A DNA stretch of 17,550 bases from Gallionellaceae bacterium (GTDB taxonomy: Bacteria; Pseudomonadota; Gammaproteobacteria; Burkholderiales; Gallionellaceae), in the NCBI GenBank assembly GCA_021731185.1, contig JAKFXW010000185.1, forward strand, positions 1 to 17,550, given 5' to 3'. The stretch's first letter is position 1. Each line of letters opens with the position of its first letter. The notes under the pieces were generated by a model. The model ran no database searches. It had not been told where the DNA came from and was given only the letters and a program-made list of their open reading frames with translations. The translations under genes and the position numbers were made by a program. This document shows, one piece after another, positions 7,363 to 13,928 of the stretch.

Positions 7363-7635
7363 GGAAGCACTGATTTAATCCTCCATGAGCCGCGTTGCAG
7401 ACCAAATTGTGATGATCGCAAGGCGCATCCCGAAGGCCAGGGGTTATTCTCCCTGGCGAGGGATGCAACACAGCGAGCGCGCAATTTGGTCGCAACCCAT
7501 ACGGGACATGACTTTACGGGCGGCCTGCATTGTCGCAAGACTAGCCAAGGGAACGACCCTTAGCGTCACCTTGCTCCGTGCATTCCATCCCGCCAAGCCG
7601 ATGTCGCGGCCATGTGGGATTAAATCAGTGCTTCC
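7363..7635. mobile_element. 273-bp non-autonomous element (MITE, IS5-like ends)
   Basis: Perfect 19-bp terminal inverted repeats (GGAAGCACTGATTTAATCC at 7363-7381, reverse complement at 7617-7635) are flanked by the 4-bp direct repeat TTAG (7359-7362 and 7636-7639), the footprint of transposition. The interior has no transposase and no credible gene; the frame open across it (7385-7639) runs through the terminal repeat. The GGAAG terminus and a target duplication fitting YTAR resemble the IS5 subgroup of the IS5 family, so it is probably a derivative mobilised by such a transposase (inference). It occupies most of the 328-nt gap between the DUF4845 gene and rnc. Confidence 0.85.
7394..7496. 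repeat. Long imperfect foldback within the MITE
   Basis: Four paired blocks nest around one centre: GTTGC (7394-7398) with GCAAC (7492-7496); GACCAAATTG (7400-7409) with CAATTTGGTC (7482-7491); GCATCCC (7425-7431) with GGGATGC (7460-7466); CCAGGG (7437-7442) with CCCTGG (7451-7456), leaving an 8-nt loop. A second, smaller fold follows: GCAAG/CTTGC (7535-7539, 7570-7574) enclosing AAGGG/CCCTT (7547-7551, 7557-7561). Transcribed into the rnc leader, this would be a strongly structured RNA. Confidence 0.75.
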
Positions 7636-7659
7636 TTAGATGAGCCCGGAGCTACCTAG

Positions 7660-8322
7660 ATGAAGTTAGATGCGTTGAGTAAACAGCTCGGCCACACCTT
7701 TAAGCACCCTGGGCTTTTGCAACGCGCCTTAACGCATTGCAGCCATAGCGTGACACACAATGAGCGCCTTGAATTTCTCGGGGACAGTGTGCTGAATTGC
7801 GTTATTGCCAAACATCTTTATGACACACGCACTGATTTAGCAGAAGGTGTGTTGTCACGCCAGCGTTCGAACCTGGTCAACCAGCAAACATTGGTTACAT
7901 TGGCCCAACAATTACAGTTGGGTGAGATGCTGCTGCTTGGTGAAGGCGAGCGCAAAAGTGCTGGCTTTCGCCGTCCCTCCATACTGGCAGATGCGATGGA
8001 AGCCATATTTGGCGCAGTATTTGTAGATGGTGGTTTTTCTGCAGCAGAACAAGTGATATTAAATTTATACGTGCCCCTTATCGCGCAAGCTGATGAGCAG
8101 GCTATGGGTAAAGATTACAAAACCTTGCTGCAGGAGTTTCTGCAAAGCAAGCGTCTGGCTTTGCCGAAGTACACTGTCATAGCCACACAGGGCGAAGCCC
8201 ATGCTCAAGTATTCAAGGTGGCATGCGACATTGCACAGCTTAATATTTCGACGCTGGGTGAAGGCGTGAGTCGCCGCGGCGCTGAGCAGGTGGCCGCTGA
8301 AGTTGCTTATAAAAAATTGTAG
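7660..8322 (+). CDS. rnc: Ribonuclease III
   Basis: Double-strand-specific endoribonuclease that matures rRNA precursors and processes structured mRNAs. The catalytic domain carries the signature NERLEFLGDSVL (34-45, with Glu38 and Asp42) and the second metal-binding pair Asp111 and Glu114 (ILADAMEAIFGAVFVDGG). A double-stranded-RNA-binding domain occupies about 150-220 (DYKTLLQEFLQSKRLALPKY ... SRRGAEQVAAEVAYKKL). Length 220 is typical. GGAG at 7648-7651 sets the ATG at 7660. The MITE lies 24 bp upstream, so the native leader and any coupling to lepB have been replaced or extended by it. era follows after 68 bp. Confidence 0.97.
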   Translation: MKLDALSKQLGHTFKHPGLLQRALTHCSHSVTHNERLEFLGDSVLNCVIAKHLYDTRTDLAEGVLSRQRSNLVNQQTLVTLAQQLQLGEMLLLGEGERKSAGFRRPSILADAMEAIFGAVFVDGGFSAAEQVILNLYVPLIAQADEQAMGKDYKTLLQEFLQSKRLALPKYTVIATQGEAHAQVFKVACDIAQLNISTLGEGVSRRGAEQVAAEVAYKKL

Positions 8323-8390
8323 TGGAAAAATTTAGCACACCCCTCGTTCTTCTTAATTAATCGCCACTCTAGAAATTGCCACGCAACAAA

Positions 8391-9293
8391 ATGAATAAAT
8401 TAATCACAAAAGAGGGCGAGTTTCGCAGCGGTTTTATTGCCATTGTGGGTCGCCCGAACGTAGGAAAATCAACGCTGCTCAACCATCTGGTCGGACAGAA
8501 AGTCAGCATCACTTCTCGCAAGGCACAGACCACTCGCCACCGCATCATCGGCATCGTGACGGAAGAGCAGACGCAGTTTGTTTTTGTTGATACGCCAGGC
8601 TTTCAAACCAAACATTTAAATACCTTAAATCGTGGCATGAACCGCGTGGTCACCAGCAGTCTGCGCGAGGTTAATGTCGTGCTCTTTGTAATCGAGGCGC
8701 ATCATTTTGATGAACGCGATACTGAGGTAATGAACCTGTTGCCCAAACATTTGCCAGTATTATTAGTTATCAATAAAGTAGACAATCTATCGGACAAAGC
8801 AACCTTGCTGCCGTTTATTCAAGAGATGTCACACAAGCGCGACTTTGCCGCAATAGTCGCGGTGAGTGCGAAACAAAATTTGCAGTTAGATACGTTGCTG
8901 AATGCAATTCGTCCTTATATGCCAGAGGGCGAGAGAATTTATCCAGAGGATGAAGTTACGGATCGCAACGAGCGTTTTTTGGCGGCTGAGTTGGTGCGTG
9001 AAAAGGTTTTTAGGTTCACCGGGGACGAGCTTCCTTACTCAGTCAGTGTCATCATTGAGCAATTTAAAATGGATGGGACAATGCGCCGAATTCATGCCGC
9101 AATTCTGGTGGATAAAGAAGCGCACAAGGCGATGTTGATTGGCAAGAGCGGAGAAAAATTAAAAGAGATTGCTACGCAAGCACGCTTGGATATGGAAAAG
9201 TTATTTGACGGGAAAGTGTATCTTGAAGTCTGGGTAAAAGTACGCAGCGGCTGGGCGGATAATGCACAAACCTTGAAGAGCTTGGGCTATTGA
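8391..9293 (+). CDS. era: GTPase Era
   Basis: GTPase that binds the 3' end of 16S rRNA and assists 30S subunit maturation. The GTPase domain has G1 GRPNVGKS (20-27), switch-I TTRHRI, G3 DTPG, G4 NKVD and G5 SAK. A C-terminal KH domain (about 200-300) includes the RNA-binding loop LIGKSGEKLKEIATQAR. With ATG 8391 the protein has 300 residues, the family norm. An in-frame TTG at 8376 would add five residues (MPRNK) but has no better ribosome binding site; neither start has a strong one. Pairing with rnc upstream and recO downstream is the standard order. Confidence 0.96.
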   Translation: MNKLITKEGEFRSGFIAIVGRPNVGKSTLLNHLVGQKVSITSRKAQTTRHRIIGIVTEEQTQFVFVDTPGFQTKHLNTLNRGMNRVVTSSLREVNVVLFVIEAHHFDERDTEVMNLLPKHLPVLLVINKVDNLSDKATLLPFIQEMSHKRDFAAIVAVSAKQNLQLDTLLNAIRPYMPEGERIYPEDEVTDRNERFLAAELVREKVFRFTGDELPYSVSVIIEQFKMDGTMRRIHAAILVDKEAHKAMLIGKSGEKLKEIATQARLDMEKLFDGKVYLEVWVKVRSGWADNAQTLKSLGY

Positions 9294-9322
9294 TCAGTCT
9301 CCGGGGTATTAAATAAGGCAGA

Positions 9323-10129
9323 GTGCCCGTGATAGATAAACACAAACATCGGCAAGTTGAGCAACCAGCATTTGTTCTGCACAATTACCCTTACCGCGAA
9401 ACCAGTTTGGTGCTGGAGGTTTTTAGTCAGCAATTTGGCCGCATCGCGTTAATAGCGCGCGGTGCACGGCGGCCAAGATCATTGATGCGCGGGCTGCTGA
9501 TGGCTTTTCAGCCATTAACATTGAGTTGGTTTGGTAAGCACGAATTGCGTACATTACATAGCGCAGAGTGGCAGGGTGGGCAGCCGCAGTTACAGGGTAC
9601 GGCACTGTTATGCGGATTTTATTTGAATGAATTATTATTAAATTTGCTGGTGCGAGATGATCCGCATGAGCAATTATTTAATTTTTATCAGGACACATTA
9701 CAAAAGCTGGCGCAGGGCTGTGACACGGTAAGCGATTACGCGGCGACGCTACGCTCATTCGAAAAACGCTTATTGCAGGAACTTGGTTACGCGCTGCAAT
9801 TGGTGCAGGAAGCCGATACTCATGCGCCCATCGTGCCAGATGTTTCGTATCAATATGTATTTGAACGTGGCGCTGTGCGGGATATGACATTGTCCCCTTG
9901 TGGGGCAAAGCGTGATGCCACACAGAAACCTATAAATGGCGCGAGTTTGGCGAGTGTACCTGTTTGGGGGAAAACATTGCTCGATCTGGCTGTAGACGAT
10001 TTTAGTGATGCGGTCAGCGCGCAGCAGAGCAAGCAATTGATGCGTATGTTGCTCAACCAGCACCTTGCGGGCAAGACCTTGCACACGCGAGAACTGATAA
10101 TAGATTTTCAGAATAATCGCAATGCGTAA
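9323..10129 (+). CDS. recO: DNA repair protein RecO
   Basis: RecFOR-pathway mediator that anneals single strands and helps load RecA at gaps. The N-terminal OB fold is seen in AFVLHNYPYRETSLVLEVFSQQFGRIALIARGARRP (residues 16-51), followed by the helical C-terminal domain (LCGFYLNELLLNLLVRDDPHEQLFNFY; LRSFEKRLLQELGYAL). Start is GTG 9323, with AAGG at 9315-9318; the in-frame GTG 9329 is an alternative. Residues 189-194 (TLSPCG) are encoded by a copy of the 18-bp dispersed repeat, lying in a variable stretch between VFERGAVRDM and PINGASL, so the protein is slightly long (268 residues) but the frame is intact. Confidence 0.94.
   Translation: MPVIDKHKHRQVEQPAFVLHNYPYRETSLVLEVFSQQFGRIALIARGARRPRSLMRGLLMAFQPLTLSWFGKHELRTLHSAEWQGGQPQLQGTALLCGFYLNELLLNLLVRDDPHEQLFNFYQDTLQKLAQGCDTVSDYAATLRSFEKRLLQELGYALQLVQEADTHAPIVPDVSYQYVFERGAVRDMTLSPCGAKRDATQKPINGASLASVPVWGKTLLDLAVDDFSDAVSAQQSKQLMRMLLNQHLAGKTLHTRELIIDFQNNRNA
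9887..9904 (+). repeat. Short dispersed repeat, copy 2 (inside recO)
   Basis: Exact ACATTGTCCCCTTGTGGG in phase with recO codons 189-194, read as TLSPCG. It falls in a loop between better-conserved blocks. Confidence 0.9.
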
Positions 10130-10139
10130 TGAAAATTAA

Positions 10140-10282
10140 AGGGCACCTCTAAAAATTCAAATTACTAAGCCAGACAAGGCGCGAACAAAAAATTACGACG
10201 ACGCATATGTTTGATATGTTAGAAGTAATTTTTTGTGAACAACACAGTATGGCGACGGAAGTTGGATTTTTAGAGATGCCCT
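10140..10282. mobile_element. 143-bp palindromic repeat element, copy A
   Basis: The two 21-bp ends (10140-10160 and 10262-10282) are inverted repeats with two mismatches, beginning AGGGCACCTCTAAAAATTCA on the left. A second inverted pair, ACAAAAAATTAC (10185-10196) and GTAATTTTTTGT (10225-10236), is perfect over 12 bp, and CATAT/ATATG (10204-10208, 10214-10218) sits at the centre. No gene fits inside. It fills the gap between recO and pdxJ. A truncated second copy in the opposite orientation starts at 17469, which shows that it is a dispersed family. The T-run after the inner stem could also end recO transcripts. No target duplication can be assigned with confidence. Confidence 0.85.
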
Positions 10283-10286
10283 AAAC

Positions 10287-10292
10287 AGGAGG
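10287..10292 (+). promoter_or_regulatory. pdxJ ribosome binding site
   Basis: Consensus AGGAGG, 7 nt before the TTG start of pdxJ. It is the strongest ribosome binding site in the window and decides the non-ATG start. It lies 4 bp beyond the right end of the 143-bp element. Confidence 0.85.
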
Positions 10293-10299
10293 ATAGCAG

Positions 10300-11031
10300 T
10301 TGATTAAACTCGGACTAAACATCGACCACGTTGCCACCTTGCGTCAGGTGCGCGGTACACGCTATCCCAATGTGGTGCAGGCAGCGTTAATTTGTGAAGC
10401 TGCTGGAGCAGATAGCATCACCTTACATTTGCGTGAAGACCGTCGCCATATACAGGATAGAGATGTGGAGATATTGCGGGACATGTTGCAAACCCGCATG
10501 AATCTTGAAAGTGCGATTACGCAGGAGATGCTGGACATTGCGTTGCGGATCAAGCCGCACGATGTATGTTTTGTGCCTGAGCGGCGCGAAGAGCTCACCA
10601 CTGAAGGTGGCTTGGATGTAATTGGCAATTTTGAGAGCATAAAAAAAGCGTCTGAAAAATGTGCCAAGACGGGGATACGTGTTTCACTATTTGTCGATGC
10701 AGATGAAAAGCAATTGGATGCGGCACGTGCCGCAGGCGTACCTGTGGTGGAAATTCACACCGGAAAATATGCCGATGCCAGTAGCGTGCCGCAGCAGATG
10801 CAAGAACTGGCGCGGATACAGCGTGCGGTTAAACATGCCCATGCCATCGGTTTACAAGTGAATGCCGGACACGGTCTGAACTATCATAACGTGCAGTCCA
10901 TCGTTGCAATTCCGCACATCATTGAGCTCAACATTGGTCACGCCATTATCGCCGAAGCACTGTTTATTGGCCTGGAGCAGGCGGTGAAAAAAATGAAAGC
11001 TTTGCTCATGCCCATATCAGTGACCAAATGA
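10300..11031 (+). CDS. pdxJ: Pyridoxine 5'-phosphate synthase PdxJ
   Basis: Last step of DXP-dependent vitamin B6 synthesis: condenses 1-deoxy-D-xylulose 5-phosphate with 3-amino-2-oxopropyl phosphate to pyridoxine 5'-phosphate. TIM-barrel motifs appear in order: LGLNIDHVATLRQVRGTRYP at the N-terminus, SITLHLREDRRHIQDRDV, the CFVPERREELTTEGGLDV segment, VSLFVDAD, VEIHTGKYA, VNAGHGLNYHNV and ELNIGHAIIAEA. Length 243 is typical. The start is TTG with an ideal AGGAGG. The stop overlaps the acpS start (ATGA), so the two are translationally coupled, the common pdxJ-acpS arrangement. Confidence 0.97.
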   Translation: MIKLGLNIDHVATLRQVRGTRYPNVVQAALICEAAGADSITLHLREDRRHIQDRDVEILRDMLQTRMNLESAITQEMLDIALRIKPHDVCFVPERREELTTEGGLDVIGNFESIKKASEKCAKTGIRVSLFVDADEKQLDAARAAGVPVVEIHTGKYADASSVPQQMQELARIQRAVKHAHAIGLQVNAGHGLNYHNVQSIVAIPHIIELNIGHAIIAEALFIGLEQAVKKMKALLMPISVTK

Positions 11032-11426
11032 TATTTGGCATAGGCACCGACATCGTGTCACACGCGCGCATTCAGGCTGTGCATGAACGATATGGTGATC
11101 GCTTCGCGCACCGCATTCTCAGCCCGCAAGAACTACCAGAATACTTCAAACATACGCAACCTAGCCGTCTGCTGCTTAAACGCTTTGCTGCCAAAGAAGC
11201 GCTGTCCAAGGCGGTGGGGCATGGCTTACGCTCGCCGATTACATTTCAACGCATCAGCATTTCGCACGATCATTTAGGCAAGCCCATTTTTGTATTTGAT
11301 GCGACATTGGCTGCGTATCTGCGTCAATTAGGAATTACTCAGCACCATCTCAGCATCAGTGATGAACGCGACATGGCTATTGCTTTTGTGGTGTTGGAGT
11401 CTACTGAGTCCGGCACGGCTCAGTAA
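11028..11426 (+). CDS. acpS: Holo-[acyl-carrier-protein] synthase AcpS
   Basis: Transfers 4'-phosphopantetheine from coenzyme A to a serine of apo-ACP, activating the carrier of fatty acid synthesis. The N-terminal motif FGIGTDIVSHARI holds the Mg-binding Asp8, and KRFAAKEALSKAVG holds Glu57. Length 132 is typical of group I AcpS. The ATG overlaps the pdxJ stop by four bases, and nagZ follows 27 bp after the stop. Confidence 0.96.
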   Translation: MIFGIGTDIVSHARIQAVHERYGDRFAHRILSPQELPEYFKHTQPSRLLLKRFAAKEALSKAVGHGLRSPITFQRISISHDHLGKPIFVFDATLAAYLRQLGITQHHLSISDERDMAIAFVVLESTESGTAQ

Positions 11427-11453
11427 ATTTGTATATGTAAAAGGAGTGTGACA

Positions 11454-12503
11454 ATGGGAATCGGCCCAGTAATGCTGGACGTTGTAGGTACAGCTTTGAC
11501 AACGGAAGATATAGCGCGACTACGCCACCCTCTAACTGGTGGCGTTATTCTATTTGCCCGAAATTTTGAATCGACACGGCAACTCATGGAGTTGACTGCC
11601 GCTATTCACGCAGTTCGCAACCCGCCGTTGTTAATTGCGGTGGATCATGAGGGCGGACGGGTACAGCGGTTTCGGGAAGGATTTACCCGCATTCCAGCGA
11701 TGCGCGAATTAGGCAATATTTGGGATGAACATCCCAAGCGCGCTAAACATCTGGCACAACAAATAGGGTTTGTCATGGCTGCGGAACTACGCGCCTGTGG
11801 CATTGATTTCAGCTTTACCCCCGTACTCGATGTGGATTACGGTAGCAGCGGCGTGATCGGCGATCGTGCTTTTCATGCCAACCCACAAGCCATTGCTGAT
11901 CTGGCTCATAGCCTGCTCATAGGCTTAAGGCACGCGGGTATGCAAACAGTAGGCAAGCATTTTCCGGGGCATGGTTACGTGCGTGCAGACTCTCATCTGG
12001 AAATCCCTCAAGATGACCGTGAACTTGCCGATATAGAGATGTGCGATTTGATTCCGTTTCGTCAAATGGTGAATTTTGGATTAACAGCGATCATGCCCGC
12101 GCATGTGATTTATTCTAAAGTGGATCAATACCCTGCTGGCTATTCCAGCATTTGGTTAAAGGATATTTTGCGCGGTGCATTGGGTTTTGAAGGTTGTATT
12201 TTCAGCGATGATTTAAGTATGGAAGGTGCGACCGGAGCAGGCGGAGTGGTACAACGCGCTGAATCTGCGCTCCATGCGGGTTGCGACATGGTGTTGATTT
12301 GCAATAACCCGGTAGGCGCGGATGAATTGTTGGCTGGATTGAAATGGGAAATGCCAGCGGCCAGCAGAGCGCGGTTGGTTCATATGCGCGGCAAGCCGCA
12401 TCCCAGCTCGTTAATTCATCTGCATGGACAAGCCGAGTTTGTCAAAGCAGTGCATGAAATTTCCGGCATAGGCTCGGGGACTGCGGAGTTGCCACTGACC
12501 TGA
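11454..12503 (+). CDS. nagZ: Beta-N-acetylhexosaminidase NagZ
   Basis: Cytoplasmic family-3 glycoside hydrolase that removes N-acetylglucosamine from anhydromuropeptides during cell-wall recycling; its products can also signal beta-lactamase induction in some bacteria. Motifs: ILFARNF near residue 30, VDHEGGRVQRF (63-73), KHFPGHGYVRADSHLEIP with the Asp179/His181 pair expected to act as general acid/base, and FSDDLSMEGA with the nucleophilic Asp in the DD at 252-253. Length 349 is normal. AAGGAG at 11441-11446 is 7 nt before ATG 11454, which is preferred to the in-frame GTG 11448. Last gene of the pdxJ-acpS-nagZ group. Confidence 0.95.
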   Translation: MGIGPVMLDVVGTALTTEDIARLRHPLTGGVILFARNFESTRQLMELTAAIHAVRNPPLLIAVDHEGGRVQRFREGFTRIPAMRELGNIWDEHPKRAKHLAQQIGFVMAAELRACGIDFSFTPVLDVDYGSSGVIGDRAFHANPQAIADLAHSLLIGLRHAGMQTVGKHFPGHGYVRADSHLEIPQDDRELADIEMCDLIPFRQMVNFGLTAIMPAHVIYSKVDQYPAGYSSIWLKDILRGALGFEGCIFSDDLSMEGATGAGGVVQRAESALHAGCDMVLICNNPVGADELLAGLKWEMPAASRARLVHMRGKPHPSSLIHLHGQAEFVKAVHEISGIGSGTAELPLT

Positions 12504-12622
12504 AGTGAAATAATTCAGTGTTTGATGCAAGGCCGTCACTCACCCGCGTAGCCACTGTATAGCGTTTCTTTGTTTTCAGCGATAGCGGATGAATGGCGTG
12601 AGCTATTTCACAAGTATTAGCT

Positions 12623-12651
12623 TTGCCATTTCTCTCCACACTTGCGATAAT
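12623..12651 (+). promoter_or_regulatory. Predicted zipA-ligA promoter
   Basis: TTGCCA (12623-12628) and GATAAT (12646-12651), each five of six to the sigma-70 hexamers, are separated by an ideal 17 bp. Transcription would begin near 12658 and give a leader of about 70 nt. The rest of the 223-nt gap after nagZ shows no gene. Confidence 0.5.
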
Positions 12652-12691
12652 TCACCCATCTTCAATCGAATGAAGACGGCTTCTGGTGAAT
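12650..12691 (+). promoter_or_regulatory. Nested hairpin in the zipA leader
   Basis: ATTCACC (12650-12656) pairs with GGTGAAT (12685-12691), enclosing TCTTCA (12659-12664) paired with TGAAGA (12671-12676) around ATCGAA. It overlaps the predicted transcription start and ends 35 nt before the zipA ATG. There is no T-run after it, so it is not a classic terminator. It could be a DNA operator or a 5'-UTR stem that controls message stability. Confidence 0.45.
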
Positions 12692-12726
12692 GCACCATTT
12701 GCGAATCCTAATATCTCCCGTCAGTT

Positions 12727-13881
12727 ATGAGCGAATTGCAGATCAGTCTTTTGGGTATAGGCATTATTGTGGTGCTGCTCATATACATTTACGGTTGGTG
12801 GCAGCAGCGCGGCTATCAGCAGAAATATCAAGAGACTTTCAGGCAGGAGCACGCGGACATTTTATCCGCCGCGCCAGAAGAAGATGCGCGCTACAGTTTT
12901 AATCAAGACATGTATCCAGAATCAGTGCAAGGTATGCAGCCGACAGTGACACAATTCCAGGCAGCCACATCTGCCGCGTCCTCAACTTCAACAGTTTCAA
13001 ATGAGCAAAAATCAGCAAACACAGCTTTAATGGAAAGTGGTTGCGCGTTGTTGGGCGATACGACGGATTACATTATCGAAATTAAATTGGGGAAGCCAGC
13101 CGGAGTGGAGATGCTGGCCAGCCTGTGGCCTAGGCGCTTTGATTTCGGCTGTGACATAACTATTTGCGGCTTGAATGCTGAAAGTGATACTTGGGAGAAA
13201 GTGATGGCGGAAAGCACCGTGCCCCACAAGGGGACAATGCATTACGCTGCATTTAAACTCGCATTGCAATTAGTCAAACGTTCGGGCGCAGTGTCCGAGC
13301 CTAAGCTGGCGCGTTTCAGGGACGTAGTGAGTAGTCTCAGCATCCAAGCTGCCGATCAAATAATCGTGCCTGAGGTTAGCATTGCTGCAGCACGCGCTTT
13401 AAAGTTGGATGAATTTTGTATCACAGTTGATCGCATCATCGGGTTGAATTTGTTGCCGGATAATCGACAGCAGATTTTCGGCACGGAAATCGCGGAGGTG
13501 TGCGAGCAGCATGGCTTTGCACTACAAGCAGATGGGGCTTTTCATTTGCTGGATAAACGCGGTCATACACTGTGCAGTCTATCTAGCATGGACAGCATTT
13601 CGTTTCAATATCACACGCTGGAGCAGCATGGAGTCAGCGGCGTAACGCTGTTGCTGGATGTGCCGCTTACTGAGCAACCCGTGCAACGTTTTGACCAAAT
13701 GGTGGAGGTGGCGCGGAAAATGGCTAAGCAACTCAAGGCCAGCATCGTTGACGATCATCGCAAAACGCTGGGCGAAGACAGTCTCGTACTAATACGCGAA
13801 CAAATTACAGCCATTGAAACCCAAATGACGCATGGAAATATTGTGCCCGGTAGCGCGCAGGCACGCAGGCTATTTTCTTGA
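12727..13881 (+). CDS. zipA: Cell division protein ZipA-like
   Basis: Inner-membrane division protein that tethers FtsZ at the septum. An N-terminal membrane helix (about residues 5-23, ISLLGIGIIVVLLIYIYGW) is followed by a charged, low-complexity linker rich in Gln, Ala, Ser and Thr, and then a C-terminal FtsZ-binding domain from about residue 115 to the end (DYIIEIKLGKPAGVEMLASL; LQLVKRSGAVSEPKLARFRD; FGFALQ-like EQHGFALQADGAFHLLD). Sequence conservation in this family is low; identification rests on topology, these blocks and the adjacent ligA. Residues 166-171 (PHKGTM) come from a reversed copy of the dispersed repeat. No ribosome binding site is apparent before the ATG. In many betaproteobacteria smc precedes zipA; here nagZ does. 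Confidence 0.85.
   Translation: MSELQISLLGIGIIVVLLIYIYGWWQQRGYQQKYQETFRQEHADILSAAPEEDARYSFNQDMYPESVQGMQPTVTQFQAATSAASSTSTVSNEQKSANTALMESGCALLGDTTDYIIEIKLGKPAGVEMLASLWPRRFDFGCDITICGLNAESDTWEKVMAESTVPHKGTMHYAAFKLALQLVKRSGAVSEPKLARFRDVVSSLSIQAADQIIVPEVSIAAARALKLDEFCITVDRIIGLNLLPDNRQQIFGTEIAEVCEQHGFALQADGAFHLLDKRGHTLCSLSSMDSISFQYHTLEQHGVSGVTLLLDVPLTEQPVQRFDQMVEVARKMAKQLKASIVDDHRKTLGEDSLVLIREQITAIETQMTHGNIVPGSAQARRLFS
13223..13240 (-). repeat. Short dispersed repeat, copy 3 (inside zipA, reversed)
   Basis: Reverse complement of the 18-mer with one mismatch at its terminal base (GCATTG instead of ACATTG). It is read by zipA as PHKGTM (residues 166-171), between MAEST and the conserved LALQLVKRSGAVSE block. 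Confidence 0.88.
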
Positions 13882-13928
13882 GTGCGGAAATCAATGAGCA
13901 GCAATCAGCACATCCTACTAGGTTATAA

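Noticed and set aside
7385..7639. 84-codon open frame on + between the DUF4845 gene and rnc
   Set aside because: It lies almost wholly in the MITE, runs through its terminal repeat, has no ribosome binding site and shows no protein-like domain.
12504..12620. Hidden gene or tRNA between nagZ and zipA
   Set aside because: No frame with a start, ribosome binding site and recognisable protein, and no cloverleaf pairing, was found.
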